DNA of 64,000 bases, taken from CAVYGN01 sp963796325 (GTDB lineage Bacteria > Spirochaetota > Brevinematia > Brevinematales > JAOACQ01). Position numbers and translations under genes: made by a program. The stretch is taken from contig CAWCLF010000001.1 of the NCBI GenBank assembly GCA_963796325.1, positions 1,922,001-1,986,000 on the forward strand, in the 5' to 3' direction. The notes under the pieces were generated by a model that did not search any database, had not been told where the DNA came from, and saw only the letters and a program-made list of their open reading frames with translations. Each line of letters starts with the position of its first letter. Within the stretch, counting starts at the first letter, position 1. Of the stretch, positions 35,343 through 43,094 are shown in pieces.

Positions 35343-36737
35343 TTATTTGTCCTGTCCTGAATAATATGTATTTATTTCTTCTTCCCTCAAACCCGACAAT
35401 TCCGATTTCGGAAGCATTGAAACCATTTTCCAGCCGAGTGCAAGACTTTCTTCCATTGTCCTGGCTTCGTTAAATCCCTGGTTGATAAAATGGTGTTCAA
35501 ATTCATCGCCGAATTTAAGATACGCCTTATCGACAGCGCCAAGCTCTTCCTCTCCGACAATCGATGCTATGGCCCTTACTTCTTTTACCCTTGCATAACT
35601 TGCGTAAAGCTGCATGAAAAGATGGGGGTGGTCTTCCCTTGTATAACCCTTTCCTATACTGTCTTTCATAAGCCTGGATAGCGAGGGTAATATGTCTATC
35701 GAAGGATAAATACCCTTCCCGTTCAATTCCCTGCCCAGAACGATCTGTCCCTCCGTTATATAACCGGTAAGATCGGGAACAGGGTGGGTAATATCGTCAT
35801 TGGGCATTGTCAATATAGGTACCTGTGTTATACTGCCCTTTTTATCCTTAACCCTTCCCGCTCTTTCATAAATAGTGGAGAGGTCGCTGTACATGTAGCC
35901 TGGGAACCCTTTTCTTGCAGGGACTTCGCCCCTGGCGCTGCCTATTTCTCTCAACGCTTCGCAATAGCTTGTCATATCTGTCAATATGACGAGAACATGC
36001 ATGTCTTTTTCATAAGCAAGATATTCGGCGACGGTAAGAGCTACTCTTGGGGTGATGATCCTTTCAATCGGAGGATCGTCCGCAAGATTCAAGAACATCG
36101 CTACATTTTTAAGCGCCCCCGTTTCCTCGAAATTTCTGATAAAAAAGAATGCATCGTCATGCTTTATACCCATTGCCGCAAAAATTACCGCAAAATTACC
36201 TGCTTCTTCGCCCGGCAGCTTTGCCTGGGCGGCGATCTGGGCCGCAAGTTCGTTATGCGGAAGGCCTGCCGAGGAGAATATCGGCAGTTTCTGGCCGCGG
36301 ACAAGCGTATTCATAAGATCTATAGTCGAAATTCCGGTTTCTATATATTCCCTGGGATATGCCCTGACTACGGGGTTAAGAGGCTCGCCGTTTGCGTTCC
36401 TTACAACTTCCGGAATTATATCGGAAAGTCCGTCCGTCGGTTTTCCGATGCCGTTGAAAATCCTTCCCAGCATTTTTACCGACAGACCTATTTCAAACGG
36501 CTTTCCATGAAAAGATACCCTGGCCTTCTGAGGATTGATACCGCTCGAGCCTTCGAATAACTGGACTATAACTGCATCGTCGGAAGATTCCAGAACTTTT
36601 CCATGACGTATGGAACCGTCGCTCATTTTAAATTCAACCATTTCGTCATAGCCGATACCCTTGACGCCTTCAACGATGGCTAAAGGTCCTTTTATTCCGG
36701 CGATTCCCACGTATTCTTTACTCATTTCCATGGCCAT
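35343..36737 (-). CDS. atpB: V-type ATP synthase subunit B
   Basis: 464 residues from ATG at 36737, seven bases after GGAG; an in-frame GTG at 36749 overlaps that site. The regulatory, non-catalytic nucleotide subunit is shown by the absence of a Walker A loop (GQKLPIFSSAGLPHNELAAQ) together with ILTDMTSYCEALREIGSARG and YMYSDLSTIYERAG. The beta-barrel N-terminus is intact. It alternates with subunit A in the catalytic hexamer. Confidence 0.97.
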   Translation of the reverse strand: MAMEMSKEYVGIAGIKGPLAIVEGVKGIGYDEMVEFKMSDGSIRHGKVLESSDDAVIVQLFEGSSGINPQKARVSFHGKPFEIGLSVKMLGRIFNGIGKPTDGLSDIIPEVVRNANGEPLNPVVRAYPREYIETGISTIDLMNTLVRGQKLPIFSSAGLPHNELAAQIAAQAKLPGEEAGNFAVIFAAMGIKHDDAFFFIRNFEETGALKNVAMFLNLADDPPIERIITPRVALTVAEYLAYEKDMHVLVILTDMTSYCEALREIGSARGEVPARKGFPGYMYSDLSTIYERAGRVKDKKGSITQVPILTMPNDDITHPVPDLTGYITEGQIVLGRELNGKGIYPSIDILPSLSRLMKDSIGKGYTREDHPHLFMQLYASYARVKEVRAIASIVGEEELGAVDKAYLKFGDEFEHHFINQGFNEARTMEESLALGWKMVSMLPKSELSGLREEEINTYYSGQDK

Positions 36738-36794
36738 TTTATTCTCCACATAATTCGCGTTTTATTCCATTCATCGGGGTTAAAAACTGCGGCG

Positions 36795-38570
36795 TCATTC
36801 GGAATATTCCTTTATAAGCGCGTCGAATTCGCTCGTCATTTCCGCTTCGATGCCGTCAATTTCTTTGAGGCGGTCGTTTGAAACGGAAAGCTTGATCCTT
36901 ATTATCCTTGGAATGCATTTCATTTCCCTTATTGTCAAAATCGGCGCGCCAAGTTTTATCAATTCTTCCGCCCTTTCAAAGAATTTGAGAATAAGCCTCA
37001 ATATCATCAATTGCTTCTCCGGAGTGGAAAACGTATCTATTTCGTCGAACGCTCCCTGCTGGAGGAAACCGAATTTTATTATCCTTGCAATTTCAAGATA
37101 AAGCCTTTCACTGTCCGGAAGAGCGTCGGGGCCGATGAGCTTGACTATTCTTTCAAGCCTGTCTTCTTTTTGCAGAATTTCATAGGTTTTAATCCTTACA
37201 TCCCTGTAATCGTCCGATACGTTCTTATCCCACCATTCCTTGCAGTCGTCGACATACTGGCTGTAGCTCCTCATCCAATTGATTGCCGGGTAATGGCGGC
37301 TGGATGCCAGGTTTTTATCGAGTTCCCAGAAGCACCTCACGAACCTCTTCGTATTCTGGGTTACCGGTTCTGAAAAATCACCGCCGGGAGGGGACACCGC
37401 GCCTATTACGCTGATCGAGCCCGGAGCACCCGAGAGTGTTTTTACAAAACCAGCCCTTTCATAAAAAGCCGCAAGCCTCGATCCGAGGTATGCGGGGAAA
37501 CCTTCCTCGGCGGGCATTTCTTCGAGCCTTCCGGATAATTCACGCAGCGCTTCCGCCCATCTGGACGTGGAGTCGGCCATTACTGCTACATCATATCCCA
37601 TATCCCTGTAATATTCTGCAAGCGTTATACCGGTATATATGGAAGCTTCCCTGGCAGTGACCGGCATATTCGATGTGTTTGCTATCAGGACGGTCCTTTC
37701 CATGAGGGGTTTTCCTGTCCTCGGATCTATCAGTTTGGGGAAATCCTCGAGCACTTCCGTCATCTCGTTCCCTCTTTCACCGCAGCCGATATACACGATG
37801 ACCTGGGCGTCAGCCCATTTCGCAAGCTGGTGCTGTGTTATTGTTTTTCCCGTTCCGAAACCTCCCGGTATGCCGGCAGTTCCACCCTTTGCTATCGGGA
37901 AAAAGATGTCGATGATCCTCTGGCCCGTTATCAGGGGAACTACAGGTTTCGACCTGTCGATAATGGGTCTCGGAGTTTTAACAGCCCATCTGTGGTATAA
38001 TTTGATTTCTATTTCTTCTTCTTCAGTCCTGAGTACGGCTATCACATCGTCAAGCCTATAATCGCCTTCCTTTTCAATTTTTACTAATGTTCCCTTTTTG
38101 ATCTCCGGATTTATAAGAACACGGTTCTCAATGACGCTCGTTTCCTGCACTGTACCCAGTATCGAACCTCCGCCGGCGCTGTCTCCCTCTTTCAGGGACG
38201 GTTTAAAATGCCATTTTTTATCCCTGTTCAGGGAGGGAATATTGATGCCCCTGCCTATATAGATGCCGCTTCTCTTATGTATTTCTTCCAGAGGTCTCTG
38301 TATTCCGTCAAAAATATTACCTATTATTCCCGGCCCGAGCTCTACCGATAATGGAAGCCCGGTGCTGTAAACAGGATCTCCCGGCTTAATGCCGCTTGTA
38401 TCCTCGTAGACCTGAACAACGGCCTTGTCCGCCTGAATGCTGAGCACTTCAGCAACCAGGTGCTGGTCGGATACTTCGACAAGTTCCATCATCCTTATCA
38501 TTTCATCAAGCTTGACGGAAATTATCGGTCCGTTGATTTTTACAATTGTACCCGCTTTTTTATTTTCCAT
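36795..38570 (-). CDS. atpA: V-type ATP synthase subunit A (catalytic)
   Basis: 591 residues from ATG at 38570, five bases after GAGGAA; a TTG four codons earlier overlaps that site. The P-loop reads GGFGTGKTITQHQLAKW, followed by GERGNEMTEVLEDFP, ADSTSRWAEALRELSGRLEE and the A-subunit-specific non-homologous insertion (about 110-190). It hydrolyses or makes ATP with subunit B. The next gene upstream in the operon is the CofE-like gene, 21 bases away. Confidence 0.97.
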   Translation of the reverse strand: MENKKAGTIVKINGPIISVKLDEMIRMMELVEVSDQHLVAEVLSIQADKAVVQVYEDTSGIKPGDPVYSTGLPLSVELGPGIIGNIFDGIQRPLEEIHKRSGIYIGRGINIPSLNRDKKWHFKPSLKEGDSAGGGSILGTVQETSVIENRVLINPEIKKGTLVKIEKEGDYRLDDVIAVLRTEEEEIEIKLYHRWAVKTPRPIIDRSKPVVPLITGQRIIDIFFPIAKGGTAGIPGGFGTGKTITQHQLAKWADAQVIVYIGCGERGNEMTEVLEDFPKLIDPRTGKPLMERTVLIANTSNMPVTAREASIYTGITLAEYYRDMGYDVAVMADSTSRWAEALRELSGRLEEMPAEEGFPAYLGSRLAAFYERAGFVKTLSGAPGSISVIGAVSPPGGDFSEPVTQNTKRFVRCFWELDKNLASSRHYPAINWMRSYSQYVDDCKEWWDKNVSDDYRDVRIKTYEILQKEDRLERIVKLIGPDALPDSERLYLEIARIIKFGFLQQGAFDEIDTFSTPEKQLMILRLILKFFERAEELIKLGAPILTIREMKCIPRIIRIKLSVSNDRLKEIDGIEAEMTSEFDALIKEYSE

Positions 38571-38591
38571 AATCTTCCTCAAAACATATCT

Positions 38592-39275
38592 TCAGGATTC
38601 AAGTTCCCTGATTATACCGACCGGCGTCTGTTCCGAACTCTGGCCGAGGGGATTGTCCCTTAGAACAGTTAAAAGCCAGTTTTTATCGATCGACCTGTCG
38701 GACCTTCCTAAAATCCTGCCGCCCAGGTCGTTTAAATCAACTATTACCGCAGGATTATTTACAGTTTCGGAGATTTTATAAGCGACGTAATCGGGCCTTT
38801 CCGGACCCAGAACTACATATGCATTATACGGAGGCAGAGTATTCGGCGTCGGTCCGTCGATCGACGACGCCCTGTAGCCGGCGATCCTGTAAAAATCTCC
38901 CTTGCGCCTGATGAGTTTACCGATGAACCCTGCAGCCGCTGCAGCGAGGATTCTTATCAGCCCGCATTCCCTCAATGCCATTTCCATTGTTTCAGGAATG
39001 CCAAGGCCTATTCCGCTTGGAGTTTTAGTTACATGTCTTGACAAAAAAACCGCAAGAGGCCTTGGTTTTATGCTTTTTACCGGATAGGCCCTTCCCTGCG
39101 TTATTGCAACAGCCTTTTCACTCAGGAATATTATATCTCTTTTTTTCAATGAAGGAAGAACATATTTCCTTACAACTTCCACTATATCGTCGCCATACCG
39201 GATGACGTGCGTTTTGATCGGCAGTCTCAGGTATTTCTTGCCTCCAGCCTCAATTTCCTGCTTTTTTTCTTTCAT
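38592..39275 (-). CDS. CofE-like (coenzyme F420-0:L-glutamate ligase family) protein inside the V-ATPase operon
   Basis: 227 residues. It shows the CofE fold hallmarks: RDIIFLSEKAVAITQGRAYP near the N-terminus, an Ala-rich stretch LAAAAAGFIGKLI, DGPTPNTLPPYNAYVVLGPE, and NPAVIVDLNDLGGRILGRSD. In F420 producers this family adds glutamate to F420-0. No other F420 gene is in the window, and many bacteria without F420 carry such relatives with unknown roles. It sits between subunits E and A with 26- and 21-base gaps, so it is co-transcribed with the ATPase. The function here is unknown. Confidence 0.8.
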   Translation of the reverse strand: MKEKKQEIEAGGKKYLRLPIKTHVIRYGDDIVEVVRKYVLPSLKKRDIIFLSEKAVAITQGRAYPVKSIKPRPLAVFLSRHVTKTPSGIGLGIPETMEMALRECGLIRILAAAAAGFIGKLIRRKGDFYRIAGYRASSIDGPTPNTLPPYNAYVVLGPERPDYVAYKISETVNNPAVIVDLNDLGGRILGRSDRSIDKNWLLTVLRDNPLGQSSEQTPVGIIRELES

Positions 39276-39301
39276 CTGGCAGTCCTTATAAAAATTGGAG
39301 T

Positions 39302-39886
39302 CTATAGCTTGTTTAATTCGAGAGAAATCATTTTAAGAAAAACAGGCCTGTATTTTTCAAAAATATTTTCCAAAGAATTATCCACGTAACTCCCTCCGGC
39401 TGTGCATATCACGCCGGCATCGATTTTAACATCTTCGGCAAGCCGGATATTCCCGCCGAAATCCCCGGCGATTTCATCGAAAAGAACGCGGTCGTCCCTG
39501 TTGAACGAAACATTAACGGGTACCGTTCCCAGGAGGTCTATAGACGACCTTATCAGTTTTATTAGAAATTTTTTATAAATATCCCTGTTTTCTTTTAAGC
39601 TGTTAAGGAGCACGCCGAAGGATTCTTCGAGGAGATCTCCGATCATATTTACTTCCAGTTTCTGTCTTTCGCGGTAGATTTCCAGTTCAACTTTTGCCGT
39701 GAGTTTTATTCTCATGCGCTTTAATTCAAGAGCAAAAGAATCCTTTTCTTTTCCCCTTTCCAGCTCCAGCTCGTCCATTGCTTCGACAATCGATTTATCG
39801 GCATCAAGTTTTGCAGATCCTATAGCTTCGTTATATTCCTGGTCCGATTCACGGCTGATTTCATCAAGAATTTCCTTAAGCCCCAT
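39302..39886 (-). CDS. atpE: V-type ATP synthase subunit E (peripheral stalk)
   Basis: 194 residues. An N-terminal helix of about 100 residues, rich in Glu and Arg (YNEAIGSAKLDADKSIVEAM), is followed by a compact C-terminal domain with GGNIRLAEDVKIDAGVICTA and GGSYVDNSLENIFEKYRP, the conserved end of subunit E. It pairs with G/H as the peripheral stalk. It lies 21 bases after subunit F. Confidence 0.92.
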   Translation of the reverse strand: MGLKEILDEISRESDQEYNEAIGSAKLDADKSIVEAMDELELERGKEKDSFALELKRMRIKLTAKVELEIYRERQKLEVNMIGDLLEESFGVLLNSLKENRDIYKKFLIKLIRSSIDLLGTVPVNVSFNRDDRVLFDEIAGDFGGNIRLAEDVKIDAGVICTAGGSYVDNSLENIFEKYRPVFLKMISLELNKL

Positions 39887-39907
39887 AGAACACCTTCATT
39901 ACATTTA

Positions 39908-40213
39908 TTAAACTCTGATCCCTACGGCTTCCCTGATATAATCCGAAAGGGTTTTAATGCCTTCTATATGGCCCCTGGAATCAGGTATATCGATTACAAG
40001 CGGAAGCTCTTTTGAAAACCTCATCTGGTTAATCAGGTCTCTTGCCCACTCCGCCACTCTTTCAGTAACGACAATCAGGCCGCAGCTTCTGGATTTCCTG
40101 ATCTTCTTTATTTCTTCAATGGCATTTTCCTGATTTTCGACAATCCTGCTTTCAACACCTTCCAGCCCGAACAGGAGGGCAGTTTCCTTGTCGCCGAGAA
40201 CTATTAAATTCAT
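39908..40213 (-). CDS. atpF: V-type ATP synthase subunit F
   Basis: 101 residues. IVLGDKETALLFGLEGVESR at the start, CGLIVVTERVAEWARDLINQ in the middle and PLVIDIPDSRG near the end match the small Rossmann-like subunit F that binds the central shaft. It follows the K gene by 14 bases. Confidence 0.93.
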   Translation of the reverse strand: MNLIVLGDKETALLFGLEGVESRIVENQENAIEEIKKIRKSRSCGLIVVTERVAEWARDLINQMRFSKELPLVIDIPDSRGHIEGIKTLSDYIREAVGIRV

Positions 40214-40227
40214 TTTCTATTCCCTTT

Positions 40228-40692
40228 TCAAACCCTCGCCAGGATCAAGATAGCTATAACAATACCGTAAATCGCAATTCCTTCGCCCATAACAACGAAA
40301 ACAAGGGCGCTGCCGAATACCTTGGGGTTTTCCGATATCGCACCTACAGCTGCAGCTCCGGACATACCAACGGCTATACCTGCGCCAAGACAGCTTAAGC
40401 CGACCGCAAGAGCGGCTGCAAGAAATCCAAGCCCGGACTGGCTTTGCGGCGATGTCTTGGAAGTTTCAGTATTTGCCGTTTGAGAGGATGCCGTTTGTGC
40501 GCTCATTTTATTGGCCGGCAGTGCAAGGAGTCCGACGCTGATCACAAATATCGATAAAATGCTCGTTACCAGTATTGTTTTAAGAAAAGAACTCTTCAAT
40601 TTTCCTGCTATATCCTGTTTTTTAAGGCGTATGAATACCAGCGTCATCAGGCCGATAATAATCAGGAAAGTAATAATACCGAGAATTATCAT
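40228..40692 (-). CDS. atpK: V-type ATP synthase proteolipid subunit K
   Basis: 154 residues, first gene of the operon. The C-terminal helical hairpin is the c-ring unit, GLSCLGAGIAVGMSGAAAVG then VFVVMGEGIAIYGIVIAILI, with the ion-binding Glu in the last helix. The N-terminal 75 residues add two further hydrophobic segments (about 1-22 and 38-58) and a Thr/Ser/Gln-rich linker. These do not repeat the hairpin, so the protein is not a simple duplication of the NtpK kind. The Glu context alone does not tell H+ from Na+. Confidence 0.93.
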   Translation of the reverse strand: MIILGIITFLIIIGLMTLVFIRLKKQDIAGKLKSSFLKTILVTSILSIFVISVGLLALPANKMSAQTASSQTANTETSKTSPQSQSGLGFLAAALAVGLSCLGAGIAVGMSGAAAVGAISENPKVFGSALVFVVMGEGIAIYGIVIAILILARV

Positions 40693-40721
40693 AATTTCCT
40701 CCGCAATGTATTTTATTAATA

Positions 40722-40750
40722 ATTATATAATTTTTCTATAATTTCCGCAA
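40722..40750 (-). promoter_or_regulatory. Promoter of the V-ATPase operon
   Basis: On the reverse strand TTGCGG (40745-40750), a 17-base spacer and a perfect TATAAT (40722-40727) lie 30 bases upstream of the K start codon. It is the only strong promoter-like pair seen ahead of the eleven-gene run, in which all internal gaps are under 60 bases. Confidence 0.7.
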
Positions 40751-41090
40751 TGGTTTTACCGTTACCTTTCTTTCGCCGCGAGGCTGTCTCTCAACCTTAC
40801 AACTTCACCATTCGCCTTTTAAAGCCCACGAAGATGAAACTCTGTGAAACCTTAACGGGTGCCTTGCCGGGTATCTGGTCAAATATAATTACTTAAAGGC
40901 GGCAAAGTCGAACAGGGACAAAATCGGCAGGAGCGCGAAGAATAGAGAATTAAAATTGTTCTGCAGGGCATGTGACCCGGGAACTAAATGCAGCGGCCAG
41001 AAAAACTTCAAATATTTTAATGAACTAAAAACTTGCAAAATTTTAACAGGGGTAATATAACTTTAATGATTCTATAAAGAAAACTCGGGG
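40751..41090. other. Intergenic stretch, no certain gene
   Basis: About 340 bases between the V-ATPase promoter and the ankyrin sequence. One plus-strand frame is open from about 40851 to TAA near 41060 and includes LFCRACDPGTKCSGQKNFKY, which has three cysteines, but it has no start codon and I do not recognise it. It may be a worn-down gene end or chance. Confidence 0.4.
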
Positions 41091-41171
41091 GTTAAAAAAA
41101 CGGACATTTTTAAAGCGGCAGAAAACGGCGATGTCGGGTATATCAAGAGTTATCAGGGTGATGTCAATTTA

Positions 41172-41561
41172 ATGAATAAAAACGGCATGACGGTATTAAT
41201 GTTTGCGATCCGAAACAATCATATAAATGCAATTAAAGCATTGATCGAAGCCGGGGCCGATGTCAACACGAAAAATAACAGCGGCAAAACAGCTTTGATG
41301 GAAGCGGCCAACAGAGGTCATACGGATGCTGTCAAGACATTGATCGAGGCCGGGGCCGATGTCAATGCTAAAAATTATGGCAGCAAGACGACTTTGATGT
41401 ATGCGGCCCAAATTGGGGACATGGACGCGGTTAAAGCATTGATCGAGGCCGGGGCCGATGTCAATGAGATGGATAGGATCGGCTATACGGCTTTAAGCAT
41501 CGCGACCAAAACAGGGTACCTGGACATAGTCAAGGTATTGAAAGATGCCGGCGCTAAATAA
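41172..41561 (+). CDS. Small ankyrin-repeat protein, probably missing its native start
   Basis: 129 residues from ATG at 41172, with about four ankyrin repeats of 33 residues (GKTALMEAANRGHTDAVKTL, IEAGADVN). In-frame sequence before this ATG (41091-41171) encodes another ankyrin-like half, DIFKAAENGDVGYIKSYQGD, but contains no ATG, GTG or TTG before the stop at 41067-41069. The likely original start near 41091 reads GTT. The gene is therefore either 5'-damaged or begins at the internal ATG. The repeats share a nearly identical DNA core at 99-base spacing (41241, 41340, 41439), a sign of recent internal duplication. Confidence 0.75.
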   Translation: MNKNGMTVLMFAIRNNHINAIKALIEAGADVNTKNNSGKTALMEAANRGHTDAVKTLIEAGADVNAKNYGSKTTLMYAAQIGDMDAVKALIEAGADVNEMDRIGYTALSIATKTGYLDIVKVLKDAGAK

Positions 41562-41579
41562 TCTCTCTATCACTTCGCT

Positions 41580-41673
41580 ATAATTCGGCTATGCTCACTT
41601 CGTTTCGCAGCCTCTACCCCTTCGCTGTCGCTCAGGGATAATTCGGCTATGCTCACTTCGTTTCGCAGCCTCA
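41580..41673. repeat. Direct repeat pair of 35 bp (extragenic, TTCGTTTCGC type)
   Basis: The 35-base sequence beginning ATAATTCGGCTATGCTCACT and ending TTTCGCAGCCTC occurs at 41580-41614 and again at 41639-41673, separated by 24 bases. It shares ATARTTCGGCT, TTCGYTTCGC and GCCTC, in that order, with the reverse complement of the 42-bp unit at 5241-5408. It follows the ankyrin gene stop closely. Confidence 0.85.
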
Positions 41674-41973
41674 TTAAGCCAAAAAAGAATGAACTGCAAT
41701 CCTCAACATTGTTAAGATAATCCAGGAAATACATGAAACAATGATTATTGTCCGCATATATTGCGCCCCTCCGTATGACCCGGGAATTATATATTGGTCA
41801 TGAGTATTTTGTCAATGGATAAGATCCGGCATCTATTTTCAATCAAAGGCATGGAACATCTTTTGAATGCAGTTTTTTCTGAAAAATGATTGGAACAATA
41901 AAATTTGGCATTAATCGGGTATTAGATATAAAATTACCGGATTATAAAGCGCATTTTAGCGGAGGCTCGTTTC
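41674..41973. other. Intergenic stretch, no gene seen
   Basis: About 300 bases between the repeat pair and the PAP2 gene. It is A/T-rich and lacks an open frame of note. The last 20 bases carry the GCGGAGG ribosome site of the PAP2 gene. No terminator-like hairpin with a T run was seen. Confidence 0.5.
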
Positions 41974-42963
41974 ATGAATCAATTGCCTTTTAACCTGGAT
42001 CTTATTCAATTTATTGCTGATCACAGGAATGCTATTCTTACTAAATTCTTTCTTTTAGCAAGCTTCTTCGGCAGCGCCGAAAGCTACATACTTATCGTTA
42101 TTTTCATCTATGTCATATTTGATAAAAGAATTGCCATCCGGCTTTGCGTTATGGCAATTTTCGCAGCTTCTTTCAACAGCATTTTGAAGATCATCATAAA
42201 GAATCCGCGTCCCTTTATCCGTGAAGGCACTTATATCAATAAATGGGCCGTATCGCCTGAAAATGCCGGGGCACTTGCTGCAGAGTATTCGACTCCCTCG
42301 GGCCATGCTATGGGTTCAGCATCGTTTTATCCTTACCTGTATTCTTTTGTAAAAAATCGATATGTGAGAATTTCCGCAGTGACTGCTATTATAGTTATCG
42401 GGTTATCGCGTCCTTATCTCGGGGTGCATTATTTTGAAGACATACTGACCGGCTGGATAATCGGATTGGCAATCGCCTTTGCAGCTGTAAGATATGACGA
42501 AAAATTTGTCTCGTTATGGGGCAGGCTCTCTTACTTCCGGCAAATAGCAGCCGCAATTATATCGAGTATTGCACTATGCCTGATCACTATAGCTTTAAAC
42601 GGCTGGATCATTGACGGGAAGCCCAGGGAACTCCTGGGATACACTGGATTTTTAACAGGAATTGTAATTGCAGCCCCTCTTGAATCGAAAATCGTGAATT
42701 TTGACCCGCGTAGTTCTAACCCGTTATTCAAAATTCTTAGGTTTATCCTTGCCTTCTGCATGGTTATATTGACCCTTTGGGTTCTTGAAAGGCTTTTTGG
42801 CGGGGTCTGTGTCAAGTTTTCCATACCCGGATATTTCCTGCAATACGTCCGTTATTTGACAGCAGGTTTAGCCGGTATATTTTTTGGGCCGTTAGTTTTT
42901 ATTAAGCTCGGACTTTCTGAAAAATTCCACGAACAAGTTCAACCCGGAAGACCATTGATATAA
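41974..42963 (+). CDS. PAP2-family membrane phosphatase
   Basis: 329 residues, multi-pass membrane protein. The three phosphatase motifs are intact: KIIIKNPRPF (motif 1), TPSGHAMGSASF (motif 2) and SRPYLGVHYFEDILTGW (motif 3, with catalytic His and partner Asp). Three to four further helices follow the catalytic domain. Family members remove phosphate from lipids such as phosphatidate or undecaprenyl pyrophosphate; the substrate is not evident. GGAGG precedes the ATG. Confidence 0.92.
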   Translation: MNQLPFNLDLIQFIADHRNAILTKFFLLASFFGSAESYILIVIFIYVIFDKRIAIRLCVMAIFAASFNSILKIIIKNPRPFIREGTYINKWAVSPENAGALAAEYSTPSGHAMGSASFYPYLYSFVKNRYVRISAVTAIIVIGLSRPYLGVHYFEDILTGWIIGLAIAFAAVRYDEKFVSLWGRLSYFRQIAAAIISSIALCLITIALNGWIIDGKPRELLGYTGFLTGIVIAAPLESKIVNFDPRSSNPLFKILRFILAFCMVILTLWVLERLFGGVCVKFSIPGYFLQYVRYLTAGLAGIFFGPLVFIKLGLSEKFHEQVQPGRPLI

Positions 42964-43094
42964 ACATTAGCTCCGTCTGATAACATTTAGCGAAGACCTA
43001 AAATGCCGGATTTCAGATTTAAAATTATCCGCATAACTAAGTTGACAATTATTACAAAATTCAATAATGTATCTAAATTTATTAGAGGGTTTAT

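Noticed and set aside
35784..36560. Long plus-strand frame opposite V-ATPase subunit B
   Set aside because: 258 codons long but entirely antisense to a conserved gene, with no start context.
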